Notes under the pieces: model-generated
Database searches by the model: none
Told to the model about the DNA's origin: nothing
The model's input: the letters and a program-made list of their open reading frames with translations, nothing else
In this document: positions 37,401 to 52,400 of the stretch, one piece after another
How the letters are laid out: each line of letters starts with the position of its first letter
Position numbering within the stretch: the stretch's first letter is position 1
NCBI RefSeq assembly: GCF_954871325.1
Contig: NC_088777.1
Location: 29,737,366-29,801,365, forward strand
Length of the DNA: 64,000 nt
Reading direction: 5' to 3'
DNA from: Gordionus sp. m RMFG-2023
Taxonomy: Eukaryota > Nematomorpha > Gordioida > Chordodea > Parachordodidae
Translations under genes and position numbers: made by a program

Positions 37401-40400
37401 CATCATAATTCCTGAGGTTTAAAATTTAGAATTGCAACCTAATGATTTTACCACTCCATTTTTGATAAATATCACTACACATTTCTATTAAAAACGGGAT
37501 GAATAATTTATTCTATTTAATATGAATATAGAATATTTGGTGAGGATAATGCTGAAGGTGAGACACAGAGATTATTTAGTAAGGCAAAACTGATACTTTC
37601 TGATCGTCGCTTGGGGATGATAATATTGAAATGATTTTATTATTAAAATTCAACAAATTACCATAAATATTTAAAATTTATTACATAAATTTTTTTATAA
37701 TCAAAATTAACTATATTTTAATATTTATTTATGTTGATTTTTATATATTATTTACTATACAATTACATAATATGCAAAATAAAAAAAAAATTGTTTTTAA
37801 ATTTTTTTTATAAAAATTAGCCAAAAAGTAGCTAAAGCTACTTTTTTTTAACAATTAGCGTAGCGGTAAAAGTAGCGATTAACAACTCTGTTGGCTAGGC
37901 ATTCTACACATAATATATATCCGGCAAAATCATATGGTTTAAATTTAAGAAACCAACTGAATACCTGATCTGGTGTACAACACCCGTAAAACTATCGCCT
38001 TACCAATGATTTTTAAAATGTACATTGATTCAATTTTTTTCATAAAATACAGCTTGTTCGACTACCTTGTGACAAAACAATTAGCTTAATATGCTCCGAA
38101 TATCTCGATTCAAAAGCTAGATCAGGTTGGAACGAAATTAGGTATACATTTTTTATTTTAATTTCACTCTTTAATTGCTTCTCCGAAAATTACTCCTAAT
38201 TTAATTGATACCTTTTTTCGGGACAGTAATTTTAGAGGAATAAAGATGGTATTTATTGCCTTTAATAACGTTAATTATCAATTTTAGACTTATTATAATG
38301 TATGGTAGAATACTAGTTTACAAAAGTCACACAGAATTCAAGTCGGTTCTTTTTAAAAGATAAATTTCTTAATGCTCATATTTTCAATTTTTCTTTGAAA
38401 CAATTTACAATATACCAGTTTGATTACTATGATGAAATTTTTGACTGGCTTCCTTCGGTTTTTATGAAATTAAGTTAGGTTAATTAATTCTTAAGCTGTG
38501 TTTTGCATAATCCAGGATTTTCCTATGGGGAGGGGAGCACTATTCGCTCAGTTTTCCCAGATAAATTTTATTTGAGGTCTCTAAGCCCACTTATTGTAAG
38601 CTTTTGTCTGTTATAATTTTTTATAAAGGTAAATAAATTAGTTTAAAAATATTAGATTTGGGCAATAGGGAATTCCTATTGCGATTATTAGACTAATTCT
38701 TAAAAATCTAGCTTTTATCTTTTTGGTAAAATTTTTAATATTATTTCTTATATAAAATTTTATTATTTCCTTTTTTTTATATGACTATAAATGCGAGTGG
38801 GTTGAAAATTGATATATTATTCAGAAAAAGTTTAAGTGACATATAGTTTCAGTGGAAAAAATTTGAATTATTTGATTTTTTTTCCCCAGAAATCAAAGTA
38901 AAATGTTTTGCAGTCCTGTATGGATAGAAAGAATATCAAGAATAATTTTTTTGGTCGTAAATTTCAAATGCATATGTGTAAAAATTTAGTCGAAATGATT
39001 ATTTATTGTGAATATAAAAACATTTTTTCAGATATTAGGAAATCAAAGAGCAGCTAACTCATCAAGTTTGAGGGGTGAATCAAATTTTTCTCTTTATTTA
39101 ATGATAGGGTACTTTTAATATGAACAAATAATTGAAACATTTTTTGTAAATATACTAGTATGACAATTTTTTCAGATATTACATAATCGATATAATAAAA
39201 ATAGTATATTTATACATATGTTTTTATTTATTCATATTTAAGGTATAAATAAATATATATATATAAATAACAGTTCCGTGAAGTTGGCCGAACATTTGGA
39301 AGCACTAACGATGAATCATATGTCATTTTTTAGTGCTTCGTTAGTGCTTATTAGTGCTTCAATCCGTATAGTAGCTGAATTTAAGGGAAAAAAAGTTATA
39401 GGCAAAAATAAAAATTTGTGCCAACTTCACGCTTAAAAGTTGATTGAAAGCACTAACGATAAAACTTATATCATTCTTTAGTGCTTCGTTAGTAGAGGTT
39501 AGTGCTTCAATCACTTTTGTTGCCGAATTTAAGAATAAAAAGTTATTTGCGAAAAAAACAAATAATGACGACGTGCCAAAACAAAAACTATAGTAGTACT
39601 AAACATCCGATTTTCGCCATTATTTAGTGCTTAATTAGCAAAAGTGAATTCCATAATTAATTTGGTTAACCGTCTTTATAAAAAATTGTAATACGATAAA
39701 GAAATGTTTAGAGGTCAAATTATGGCCAGAAAATTATGAAAGCACTAACGATGAAATTTATATCCTTCTTTAGGGCTTCCTTAGTAAAGGTTAGTGCTTT
39801 AATTACTTTTGTAGCCGTATTTAAATATAAAAATTTATTTACGAAAAAAACAAAAATAAACAAATAATGGCGACGTGCCAAAACAAAAACCATAGTAGTA
39901 CTAAACATCCGGTTTTCGCCATTATTTAATGCTCAATTAGTAAATTTGAATTCCGTAATTAATTTGTTTAACCGTATTTATAAAAATTGTAATACGCTAA
40001 AGAAATGTTTAAAGGTCAAATTATGCCAGAAAATTATTAAAGCAATAACGATGAAATTTATATCCTTCTTTAGGGCTTCCTTAGTAGAGGTTAATTCTTT
40101 AATCACCTTTGTAGCCTAATTTAAGAATAAAAAGTTATTGGCGAAAAAAACAAAAATACACAAATATTGGCGACGTGCCAAAACAAAAACTAGAGTAATA
40201 CTAAACATCCGGTTTTCGCCATTATTTAGTGCTTAATTAATGAGTTTAAATTCCGTTATTAATTTAGTTAACCGCCATATGGAAAAAAAGTTATAAGCTA
40301 AATAAAAATTATGACGTCACGATTTAAGCGTGAAGTTGGCCGAGCTTTTGGAAGCACTAACGATGAAACTTATATCATTATTTAGTGCTTCGTTAGTAGA

Positions 40401-43400
40401 GGTTAGTGCTTCAATCACTTTTGTACCCGAATTTAAGAATAAAATGTTATTAATGAAAAAAACAAAAATAAACAAATATTGGCGACGTGCCAAAACAAAA
40501 ACTAGAGTAGTACTAAACATCCGGTTTTTGCCATTATTTAGTGCTTAATTAATGTATTTAAATTCCGTTATTAATTTGGATAACCGTTATATGAAAAAAT
40601 CGTAATACGCTAAAGAAATATTTAGAGGTCAAATTTTGGCCAGAAAATTATGAAAGCACTAACGATGAAATTTATATCCATCTTTAGGGCTTCCTTACTA
40701 GAGGTTAGTGCTTCAATTACTTTTGTAGCCGAATTTAAGAATAAAAAGTTATTTGCGAAAAAAACAAATAATGGCGACGTGCCAAAACAAAAACTATAGT
40801 AGTACTAAACATCCGGTTTTCGCCATTATTTAGTGCTTAATTAGCAAATTTGAATTCCGTAATTAATTTGGTTACCCTTCGTTATAAAAAATTATAATAC
40901 GCTAAAGAAATGTTTAGAGGTCAAATTATGAAAGCATTAACGATAAAATTTATATCCTTCTTTAGGGCTTCCTTAGTAGAGGTTAGTGGTTCAATTACTT
41001 TTGTAGCCGAATTTAAATATAGAAATTTATTTACGAAAAAAACAAAAATAAACAAATAATGGCGATGTGCCAAAACAAAAACCATACTAGTACTAAACAT
41101 CAGGTTTTCGCCATTATTTAATGCTCAATTAGTAAATTTGAATTCCGAAATTAATTTGTTTAACCGTCTTTATAAAAATTGTAATACGCTAAAGAAATGT
41201 TTAAAGGTCAAATTATGCCAGAAAATTATTAAAGCAATAACGATGAAATTTATATCCTTCTTTAGGGCTTCCTTAGTAGAGGTTAATTCTTTAATCACCT
41301 TTGTAGCCTAATTTAAGAATAAAAAGTTATTTGCGATAAAAACAAAAATAAACAAATAATGGCGACGTGCCAAAGCAAAAACCATAGTAGTACTAAACAT
41401 CCGGTTTTCGCCATTGTTTATAGCTCAATTAGTAAATTTGAATTCTGTAATTAATTTGGTTAACCGTCTTTATAAAAAATTGTAATACACTAAGGATTAT
41501 GAATATATAAAATTATAAAATATGTAATAAAACCTAATTAAAAATAAAATTCTATAGTTGAGTCCCCCAAAAGAAACCTATATTGTGTCTAAAAATTTCT
41601 ATTTGAATTTTTTGTCGAATAAAAATAAATTCTCTGGGTTCATTTGTGAAAAGTCGTATTTTATTACACAGATTTTTTAAAAACATAAATGTTGAAGGCG
41701 AAAAATGCCCGTTAGTAGAAGTCACTACTTGGAGTAAATATGAAGTTTTTAAAATTTTTGTATTTGTTTGTCTTTTTAATTTCTGCCTGTGTTATTATAT
41801 TGAAATTTATGTTTGAAGGGAATGATGAGACACACGTGTAGTCCCAATGAGTGATTTGCCGAGAGCCCAAGGTATGGTTGTCATACCGGTCTTAAACCAT
41901 CTACTTGAGATAAATTTGATGGTTCAAGATTGTTTGTAATGTGTGCAGCTGTTAGGTTTTTATTTATTAATGGTTTACAGCTGAGTGTTGATTTATTAAT
42001 CACATGTGGGAAATTCTGTGGTAAATTTTTTATATTACTCAAAAAATTTTGATTACTTGTAAATTTTTATAGTATGTAACACATTTCCATAATGTGAAAC
42101 ATTCTTATATAGTTAAATAACTTTCCATAATTATTGTAAAAAACATTTTGATTTTGATATAATTTTTTAAAAAAAATTTTTAATAAAGACGAACGTCAAA
42201 TTTATGAATCGAATATAATTTTTTAATGTTTTGGCCTAAAATTTTCTTAGGCGTCAAGAAAGGTTTCAGAAAATTTGAAGGATTAATATGGCAGTAATTT
42301 ATCGAATCAGGAACTCTCAGAATTCCTGCATAAGTTAGTGATCTGCATCGGGCCTAATTTTTCAAGCCCGGCCCGGTCCGAAATTTTTTTAAAAAAGTTT
42401 TGCCGGCCCGGCCCGAACCATAAATTTTTTTTAAAAAATTTACCGACCCGGCCCGGTCTAGCCCGAATTTATTTAAATATAGAAAATAATTTTTAAAATT
42501 ACTCAAAATAAAAGACATATGTTATATGTTGTCTAGTTTCTATAAATAAAATAAAATATTTTTATTTTACATAAAAAATTTAATATATAATTGATAAATT
42601 TAGATATATTTAAAAAAATTCTAGGTCCAACCCTACCCGGCCCTTTTTTAAAAAATATTAGGCCCGAACCCGATTTATTTTTAAAAAATTAGGTCTGAGC
42701 ACGGTTCGACGGGTACTTTATAATATTGTGATCTTAATATAACTAAAATTTATGATAGAAATAAATATATGAGTAATTTTTTCGAATAAAATAAAACTAT
42801 GTAAAAAGAACAATTTGAATTAAGAATAAAAAATTTCTGAGAATGTTTTTAACCATATCATTCAATGACACCTCAGAATAATAGATGCTGGAGAAAAAAT
42901 GTAGTTGTTACAATAAAATAATAAAAATTATATAATTATTACACAAGAATGGGGTTCAATGGACCCATTTAGGCAGTAGTTGAAATAATATTTTATGACT
43001 TGGTTATAGCTATTCATGTATTTTGGGAACCTTAATATATATAAGCTTCTGAAACATTATATTACTCAAATATGGCAGATGATCTACGGAAACAATTATA
43101 GGTTAAGTGCAAAAAGACAATATGCATTTTTTAATTACTTGGTGTTTTTAATCAAACTAATTATGGTTTAAATTTTACAAAATAAGTACTAAATAATGGT
43201 GAGAATAAAATGTTTGTCGCTGATAGATTTTTTGTTTATTTTGGTAATAACTTTTTTATTTTAAATTAGTAAACTGATTGGAGCACTAACCTCTACTAAG
43301 AAAGCTCTAAAGAATTATATAAATTTTATTGTTAGTGCTTTCTTTCTGGCCAAAATTTGACCTCCTAAACATTTCTTTAACTTATTACAATTTTTTATAA

Positions 43401-46400
43401 AGACGGTTAACCAAATTAATTATGGAATTCAAATTTACAAATTGAGCACTAAATAATGGCAAAACCGGATGTTTATTACTACTAATGTTTTTGTTTTGGC
43501 ATGTCGCAATTATTTGTTTATTTTTGTTTTTTTCGCAAAAATCTTTTTATTCTTAAATTCGGCTGCAAAAGTAATTGAACCACTAACCTCTACTAAGGAA
43601 GCCCTAAAGAAGGATATAAATTTCATCGTTAGTGCTTTCATAATTTTCTGGCCATAATTTGACCTCTAAACATTTCTTTAGCGTATTACAATTTTTTATA
43701 AAGACGGTTAACCAAATTAATTACGGAATTCAAATTTGCTAATTAAGCACTACATAATGTCGAAAACCGGATGTTTAGTACTACTATAGTTTTTGTTTTG
43801 GCACGTCGCCATTATTTGTTTTTTTCGCAAATAACTTCTTTTTTTTAAATTCGGCTACAAAAGTAATTGAAGCACTAACATCTAGTAAGAAAGTCCTAAA
43901 GATGGATATAAATTTCATTGTTGCTTTCATAATTTTCTGGCCAACATTTGACCTTTAAATATTTCTTTAGCGTATTACGATATTTTCATACGACGGTTAT
44001 CCAAATTAATAACGGAATTTAAACACATTAATTAAGCACTAAATAATGGCGAAAACCGGATGTTTAGTACTACTCTAGTTTTTGTTTTGGCACGTCACCA
44101 TTATTTGTTTTTTTTGTCAATAACTTTTTATTCTTAAATTCGGCAACAAAAGTAATTGAAGCACTAACCTCTACTAACGAAGCACTAAAGAATAATATAA
44201 GTTTCATCGTTAGTGCTTCCAAAAGTTCGGCCAACTTCACTCTTAAATCGTGACGTCATAATTTTTATTTAGCTAATAACTTTTTTTCCATATGGCTGTT
44301 AACTAAATTAATAACGGAATTTAAATACACTAATTAAGGACTAAATAATGGCGAAAACCGGATGTTTAGTACTACTCTAGTTTTTGTTTTGGCACGTCGC
44401 CAATATTTTTTTGTTTTTTTTGCCAATAACTTTTTATTCTTAAATTCGGCAACAAAAGTGATTGAAGCTCTAACCTCTACTAACGAAGCACTAAAGAATG
44501 ATATAAGTTTCATCGTTAGTGCTTCCAAAAGTTCGGCCAACTTCACGCTTAAATCGTGACGTCATAATTTTTATTTAGCTAATAACTTTTTTTTCAATGT
44601 GGCGGTTAACTAAATTAATAACGGAATTTAAATACACTAATTAAGCACTATATAATGGCCAAAACCGGATGTTTAGTACTCTCTAGTTTTTGTTTTGGCA
44701 CGTCGCCAATATTTGTTTTTTTCACCAATAACTTTTTATTCTTAAATTCGGCAACAAAAGTGATTGGCACTAACCTCTACTAACGAAGCACTAAAGAATG
44801 ATATAAGTTTCATCGTTAGGGCTTCCAAAAGTTCGGCCAACTTCACGCTTAAATCGTGACGTCATAATATTTAGCTAATAACTTTTTTTCCATATGGCGG
44901 TTAACTAAATTAATAACGGATTTTAAATACATTAATTAAGCACTAAATAATGGCGAAAACCGGATGTTCGGTACTACTCTAGTTTTTGTTTTGGCACGTC
45001 CCCTATATTTGTTTATTTTTGTTTTTTTCGCCAATAACTTTTTATTCTTAAATTCGGCAACAAATGTGATTGAAGCACTAACCTCTACTAACGAAGCACT
45101 AAAGAATGATATAAGTTTCATCGTTAGTGATACCAAAAGTTCGGCCAACTTCACGCTTAAATCGTGACGTCATAATTTTTATTTAGCTAATAACTTTTTT
45201 CCATATGGCGGTTATCTAAATTAATAACGGAATTTAAATACATTAATTAAGCACTAAATAATGGCGAAAACCGGATGTTTAGTACTACTCTAGTTTTTGT
45301 TTTGGCACATCGCCAATATTTATTTATTTTTCTTTTTTTCGCCTATAACTTTTTATTCTTAAATTCGGCAACAAAAGTTATTGAAGCTCTAACCTCTACT
45401 AACGAAGCACTAAAGAATGATATAAGTTTCATCGTTAGTGCTTCCAAAAGTTCGGCCAACTTCACGCTTAAATCGTGACGTCATAATTTTTATTTAGCTA
45501 ATAACTTTTTCCCATATGGCGGTTAACTAAATTAATAACGGAATTTAAATACACTAATTAAGCACTAAATAATGGCGAAAACCGGATGTTTAGTACTACT
45601 CTAGTTTTTGTTTTGGCACGTCGCCAATATTTGTTTATTTTTGTTTTTTTCACCAATAACTTTTTATTCTTAAATTCGGCAACAAAAGTGATTGGCACTA
45701 ACCTCTACTAACGAAGCACTAAAGAATGATATAAGTTTCATCGTTAGTGCTTACAAAAGTTCGGCCAACTTCACGCTTTGAAAACCAATTATTTTAGGAA
45801 GAGCATCACAGATTGTTCCATCATCAAGATGGCAAATAATTATATCCAAATCAAATTTAGATTTAAGATAATGGATGTGATAATGAATACCAAGGTAAAA
45901 TAAACGAGAACGTTTTCCCCTTGCTGGATCCTTTTGTCAGAATCTATGACATGTGGGCTGAATAATGAAATTTTAATTTTGCAGTATGTCTCTAGGAATT
46001 TTGAATAAACAGGAAATTTGGGATAAAAACAATTTATGAAATGTTCACAAAATTTGCTATTGAAAGCATTTTTAATGTCTACTTTGATAATACCCATTAG
46101 GAGGAGGATGTAATACAAATGGGTGAAGCTATGCCTTCTCCCTTAACACCAAATCCTAATTGATAAGTATACTTAATAAGTTAAGACCCTGGGTTTTGAC
46201 CCATGTTTGCTAATAATCTTCTAAATAGCCCATTGCAATGGGGTGGATACCACCCCAGTGTTTGTGAGATAATCAGGTTTGCCCCCATGATTGATTCGAA
46301 TCTATTATGGCAGGTCTTTTTTTAAAAGAGTATTTAGGAAGGTTTTAAAAGCATTTAAATGATTCTTTGAGAAGAATGTAAATTTTATACGAAGTGAGAG

Positions 46401-49400
46401 AGCAAAAACCATTGCGTCTGGATGTGGAAAATATCTTAAAAGAATTGATAAATATTATAATTCACAAATCATATTTTTTTTATTCCATATTTTTTATAAT
46501 ATGTTTGGCCTTTTCTCTAAAAATTTATAGAAATATTGGAAGGATGAATACGGATAATCTATTCTTCTCGTTTGACTATTATTCTGATTCACCCATCGTC
46601 AAATGATGGTAAAATTTATTATTTATCCATACGGAGAAAATTCTGATTACCCATCATTCTTGGGATCAGCTAGTTTAAAATAATCTTCTTTTTTTCTTTA
46701 AAATTTATTTTTATGGCAGAAGTTTTTATTATAAAATTAATTTTTATCCATAAACTGGAAGACTTTTTGAATAAGTTACAAATACACAATTTTTTTTTGA
46801 GCAAAACTTAAGGTCAAATTATGATAATTTTTTAAATTATTTTTTCGTTGTTTATTTTATTTTCTATTATAGTTTCGAAAATGATTTGTGAAATCTTTAG
46901 TTAATGTATACAGTAGAGATCTAGTAGGCCTGGGCCTAATATATTTTAAGAAAATTCGGTTCAGGTCGGGCCTTAGAAATTTTTTAAAATATATCTAAAT
47001 TTATCAATTTTATGTAAAATAAAAATATTTTTTAAAAAAAATTTCGGGTTCGGGCCGGGCAAAACTTTATAGAACAAATTCCGGGCCGGGCTTAAAAAAT
47101 TAGGCCCGATGCAGATCACTAGTATACAATAATAATTGATTTGTTTAACAGATTTTCATAATGGGAAAAACATTATTATTTTTAAAAATTTCCGATAATT
47201 TTACTTCAATTAAAACTTCTAATAATTCTTTTTTAAGTTTGCAACAATTTTAATTTTAAGCTTCTAATAATTTTTTTCCGATTAAAATCTATATTTCTTT
47301 TTTTTTTAATGTCAAATTTTAGTATCGCTATAGTATTTTGAATCTATCTCCAGTTTCAGGTTTGTTCATATAATATTCGATTATTTACTAACTATATATA
47401 CATTATTTTAGATACATCTAACTCAGTGGCTTAGCCAGGATTTATCCATAGGGGTGGATTCACCCCCAAACTCTATTTTTAAATTTTGGCAATATTATAT
47501 GCTTTATTAGTGTCTAATCACTATAGTAACAGGCATAAATAAATAAAATATTAGTAACAATTTTGGCTAAATTATGATTAATAAGCGCTGAAAGCATTAT
47601 TCTAAAAATTTTATCTATGTTTAGTCAATTGTATATTAATCCAGTTTAGAAAAAAAAAATTTGCTCCCCGAACCTTACATTTTTTAAGATCACTCAATAT
47701 ATCTGATTGAATGTTAAAATAATTATTTTAATTTAATTTTAGATATAGATTTTATTTATTATTAAAATACTTTAGTAAAAATAAAATCCCTTTATTTAAC
47801 TATGCATTTATTTTAATGATAATATACAATAAATTAAATTTCAAAATGTAGAAATTTTTATGCAGATTATTATATTAAAAATTTATTGTAAATAACTATA
47901 TTTAAAAAAAATATAATTCAATAAAATATAAGTAATTCTTGTACGGTATTTAAAAAAATATAATTTAACAATTATAATTAATACAAAAGAATCAAAATAT
48001 AAATAATTCTTATTGCATACATAAATATTATGACTAAGAATTCATTATAATTAAGTTTTGCATATAAAAATTTTATGACTAAGACAATATAATAATCATA
48101 TAGCAATTTTATGATTTGAATTTATTAAGAGAGGTCAACTTTTCTCTGAGATTTGGCTAATTCATCTAGAATCAAATTTTTATCTTGAATAATCTCCTTA
48201 TAAATATTTAAAAGGGTTAATCCATTTAAACGGTTTTCATCTGTGCTATTTCTTAAATAGGTTTTTAACCTTTTCAAAGTTGAAAAAGACCTTTCATTAG
48301 TGCAAATCGGTAAAGTAGCTAAAATAAAAAGTAATGTTTTGATATTTGGCAGGGAATCTAAAGTGCAATTACACATGGAAAGGGCCTTCAAAGCATTTTT
48401 AGGTCTCAAAGAGTACTCTATTCTGTCAAGATTTTTATACCAAAATTCGACATCACAAAGTAACTTATCATACGTTCCTAATAAATCATCAGAATAAAAC
48501 TGAGATTTTCTTAATATCCTCTCGCGTTTCATGTGTAATCAACAATTCAAACTCAACCGGCAGAAGAAAATAAAAACTTTTTAAAATAAAATTATGATTA
48601 ATAAATCTTTCCTTTAATTGAAATAAAAATGTGTCAATAAGGGGAATAAAAATATTTATTTTATAAAAATCCTCAATCGAAGAGGCATCAATATTTAAGC
48701 GATTGGACTGTCTAGAAACTACTCTAGGTTTAAAAATTTCAATCCCAAACTAATTAGCGATCTCCTTTACTTTCTCGTAAATATCATGTAATTTTTGATC
48801 AACATTTTCTCTGATATTTGTTAATATTTCAACTATATCCTTTGCCCTATTCATAACCTCTCTAAAATTCAAATCAATTTTTTGAAGCATTTTGCTAAAA
48901 TCATGTGTACAATTAAATAAAAAATATACACATTGAATTGTTATTAAAAATTGTGGCTTCGTAATCGCCTGTAAAAAATTTCAGCATCTGAGGAATCCTT
49001 TTCTTTGCTGGATACGTAGGATTCGAGTGCTGCAAAAATAACTTCATATAATTTAATTTTAGGTAATGTGAACTACAGTGAACATATAAAGCGGTGCTAT
49101 AAAACTCTTTAATTCTTGACTGCACCCCCTTAACGTGACCACTCATTGAGGGAGCTCCATCATATCCCTTGGCCTCTCATTAGATTTAAATCTAGACCTT
49201 AAAGGGATGCTAAAATTTCTTTGGCTATTGTCTCTGGTGTCTTGTAAATCAATAAATTGGTTCCTTCATTTTATAATCACCTGATTCCATATCAATAAAC
49301 CTTATTGCTATGGATAATTCCCAACATCCGAAGTCTCATCGGCCAGAACATTAAAAAATGGTGATGCTTTTACTTTTGAAGAAATTTCTTTCAATAGAAA

Positions 49401-52400
49401 CTTATTGCATATGGATATAATTTCATTTTGAATGCATGGACTAAGGTAGGTGGCATTTTTAGCCGAGCTTTGAAAAAGCTGTATAAAATTATGATTATTG
49501 TTGCATAAAAGTTTCAGCAATTCCTTAAAATTTCCTTCATTATGAGAAGATGAAAGTGTTAAGGGGCCAGCTGATACTCTATGAGCTCTTAATGCTAAGC
49601 CCTGCCTCCCGCCAAATGATTGCATCAATTATTATAATTATTCTGGCTTTGTTGGTTGTAACAATATCAAATTTTTTTTTATTCAATACATTAGATATTG
49701 ATATCTTTTGATTCATAGAAATGGCTTTTAAAGCATCAGATATCTCACAAGAATTGAGATGATATTTATTTTGTTGATGATAATTAAGATTTTCAAGAGC
49801 ATCTTACCATCTTGTATATACTTGACTTACCAATGTTTTAAGTTTTTGTAACCCGGTTCCAGCATATCTTGGTGAAAAAATGACGCACACTTTACAAAAA
49901 GCTCCCTTTTCATTAGCTGAATAAGCAAGCCACTTATATTTGTTAAGCCACGATGTTTGAAATGTTAAATTTCTTTTATCCAAGGACAATGGAAATTTAT
50001 AGCATTTGTCAGGTGTACAAATATTTTCAACAGCCAACAATTTTTCATTATCATTTTTAAACTGAAAATTTAAGTATAATGAAATATCTTTTTGAGGACA
50101 TTGAATCTTTATATTTTTTTTTAAATTTTAAATTATATATTTCAATGTGTATCGTTGAGTTCAGACCTGAGCAGCACAACAAGAAAAGAATATAGTTTAT
50201 AAAAAATATATATTAGATAAAAATTCAAGTTACTTATTACAAATTTAAAAGACAGGGTAAGACATAGAAGGAAATTTTTGTTTTTATCTAAGATACAAGT
50301 TTTCACAATACTGTCCAACTCTGCTTGTGCTTATAATGTTCTAATATATAAAGATTATTTGGGAATTTACAATAATCAAAATGATGAGCTTTTCATATAA
50401 AAAAGGGTTATAACTAAATAAAGCACATTGCAAAATTTTAATAACTCAAATGAAAATAATATAATTTACAAATAAAAAATAGAACTCAATTATATTATAA
50501 AATACCATACCATCATTTGATGATTTTCCAGCCAAATCAATTGAGAGCTCACATGCTTTTATAACACATAATGTTTCTAATTATAAAAAATTAAGAGAAC
50601 TTATAAATGATAATTTAGAATTTTATACCATTATCATTTGATGATTTTATTATAGCTAACTCATTTGTTTTCCCTGGGTATAGTGGTTGTATTTCTAATT
50701 GCAAGATTTAAATAAAAGATATTATAAAAGTGAATATTACCATTGTCATTTGAGGATTTTGTTATTTCTAAATCAAATTACATAAATTTTATAAATCAAT
50801 TTAAATATACCTTTTAATAAAAATTTTCTTATTAAATAAAAAATAAACTAAAATTTTAAAAACTATCTAAATTTAGTTTAACAATTTAAATTTTATTATT
50901 AAATTTATAAATATCTAATTTAAACAATAAAAATATATTTACAATATATCTTTAATTGTTATTTAATATTTTATTAGTTCATAAAAATATATTTCATTTT
51001 GATATCGTATATATTATTTATTTTATTTCTAAATTGAAACAGTTTTTTAAATAAAATTAAAAAAATTTTTAAAAAAAAATTTTTCTGGGTTATTGGGGGG
51101 CTGGGTTTCAACCCTAAACCCCCCCTTGTCTACGCCACTGACCTAACTTCATATTCTCTCGGGGTTATCTGAAATAACAAATAGATCAAAATTATTTACA
51201 TATCATTAAATTCCTGGAGATGTCTAACTGACATTAGAGATGTCAATATTCGAAAATTCACAAGCTACCAAATTTTGATCCCATTCGATTGCGGAAAATA
51301 ATGGTAATTATAATGATAAAATAATGGAATTGGCTAAAATATGGCTGAACAAACCAATTGATGATTAGCCTAATGCAAAGATAATTGCCCAAAATCTAAA
51401 TTTATCAATTGGTTCAGTTTATCGTTTCAAGCGGGAAACTTTCCCTGAATATTATGACTACCTTTTATCTGAATATATAATAGAACAACGAGATCGGAAG
51501 AAAAAAGACACATAACTTTAAGTTTGGTAATAATAACGGCTATACCATTAGAAACATAATAGAAGATTTACCGCCACATCTAAGCGTTGAGCGAGTCAGC
51601 TATATCAAAATGTATTAAATTATTGAGTTAGAGCCGGAAAAGGGTTGGAAAAGAACCCGATAAAAATATTTTTTTGAAAATGTATTCTTCATGACGAGAC
51701 AGGGTTTAAACCCATATAATTTCGCACTAAGGGTGGGCACCCTTCGGAAAAAGGTCAACTGTTAAGTTAACTCTCCAAAGGAAAAAATATATCAGTCCTA
51801 TGCACAATAGGAATAAGTGAATTGAAAAAATTCACAATTATAGATAGGGCTTTCACTGCTATAAAATTCAAAACATACCTCGATGAATTATATACAATTT
51901 TACCATCGAATTCATTGCATATAATGGATAATGCTCCTATTCATCGAGCTATAATTAGTGAAAATTATCCAAATATCATATATTTACCACCCTATTCGCC
52001 ACAATTAAATCCGATCGTAAATTTTTTCGGAGTTATTTAAAATCAATACCGATCGAATTCTCCTGAACCAATTAACCTAATAGAAGTTATTGCTATTGAT
52101 ACGAGTATTTTGAGCAATTATTTTACATACTATTTTTCAAAAATATATTCTCACACCATAAAATTTATTAAAGATGGAATTCGATCCATTCCTTTAAATG
52201 ATTGAATTTATAATTTTTTTGTATTTTATATTTTATTTACATAGAATAAATAACCGTATTTTTTATTTTGGTGTCTCGAATTGATCATAAAAAAATCTAA
52301 ACAAATAAGAATGAAGTGAAAATCCTAAATTTGAATTTTCATTATTTCCAATCTATATAACTAAAAGTAAAATTAAAATATTAAAATAATACTTTAAATT

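Larger units (their letters stand above)
28810..38052 (+). other. MRG15 intron 6, about 9.2 kb, transposon-filled
   Basis: Donor GTTTGC and acceptor ATACAG join exons 6 and 7 in phase 0. The intron holds a palindromic element interrupted by a Ty3-type retrotransposon, a 114-bp mariner MITE, a reverse-transcriptase-associated fragment and a BED-finger hAT. The stretch 29530-30340 holds an unrecognised minus-strand reading frame (29844-30050) with no family match that I can name. Confidence 0.85.
39277..45776. mobile_element. Foldback-type element, 6.5 kb, arms made of tandem ~300-bp units
   Basis: The left arm (39277 to about 41494) and right arm (about 43263-45776) are inverted copies of the same tandem array. 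The outermost left sequence CGTGAAGTTGGCCGAAC is the reverse complement of the outermost right GTTCGGCCAACTTCACG. The block AACATCCGGTTTTCGCCATT recurs about 7 times on the left at 288-312 bp spacing; its complement recurs about 8 times on the right at 295-313 bp. The spacer (41495-43262) has no coding and a nested GC-block MITE. This is the layout of Drosophila FB-like elements. No clear target duplication was seen. The right end abuts an RT fragment. Confidence 0.75.

Noticed and set aside
39720-45478. Repeated 60-72 codon frames on both strands of the foldback arms
   Set aside because: They track the ~300-bp unit on both strands, have hydrophobic low-complexity content and match no family; best read as by-products of a homogenised repeat.
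46394-46606. Small protein [20 protein letters not shown] and onward
   Set aside because: No family match, low-complexity F/I/Y-rich content, and no splice or start context; probably chance.
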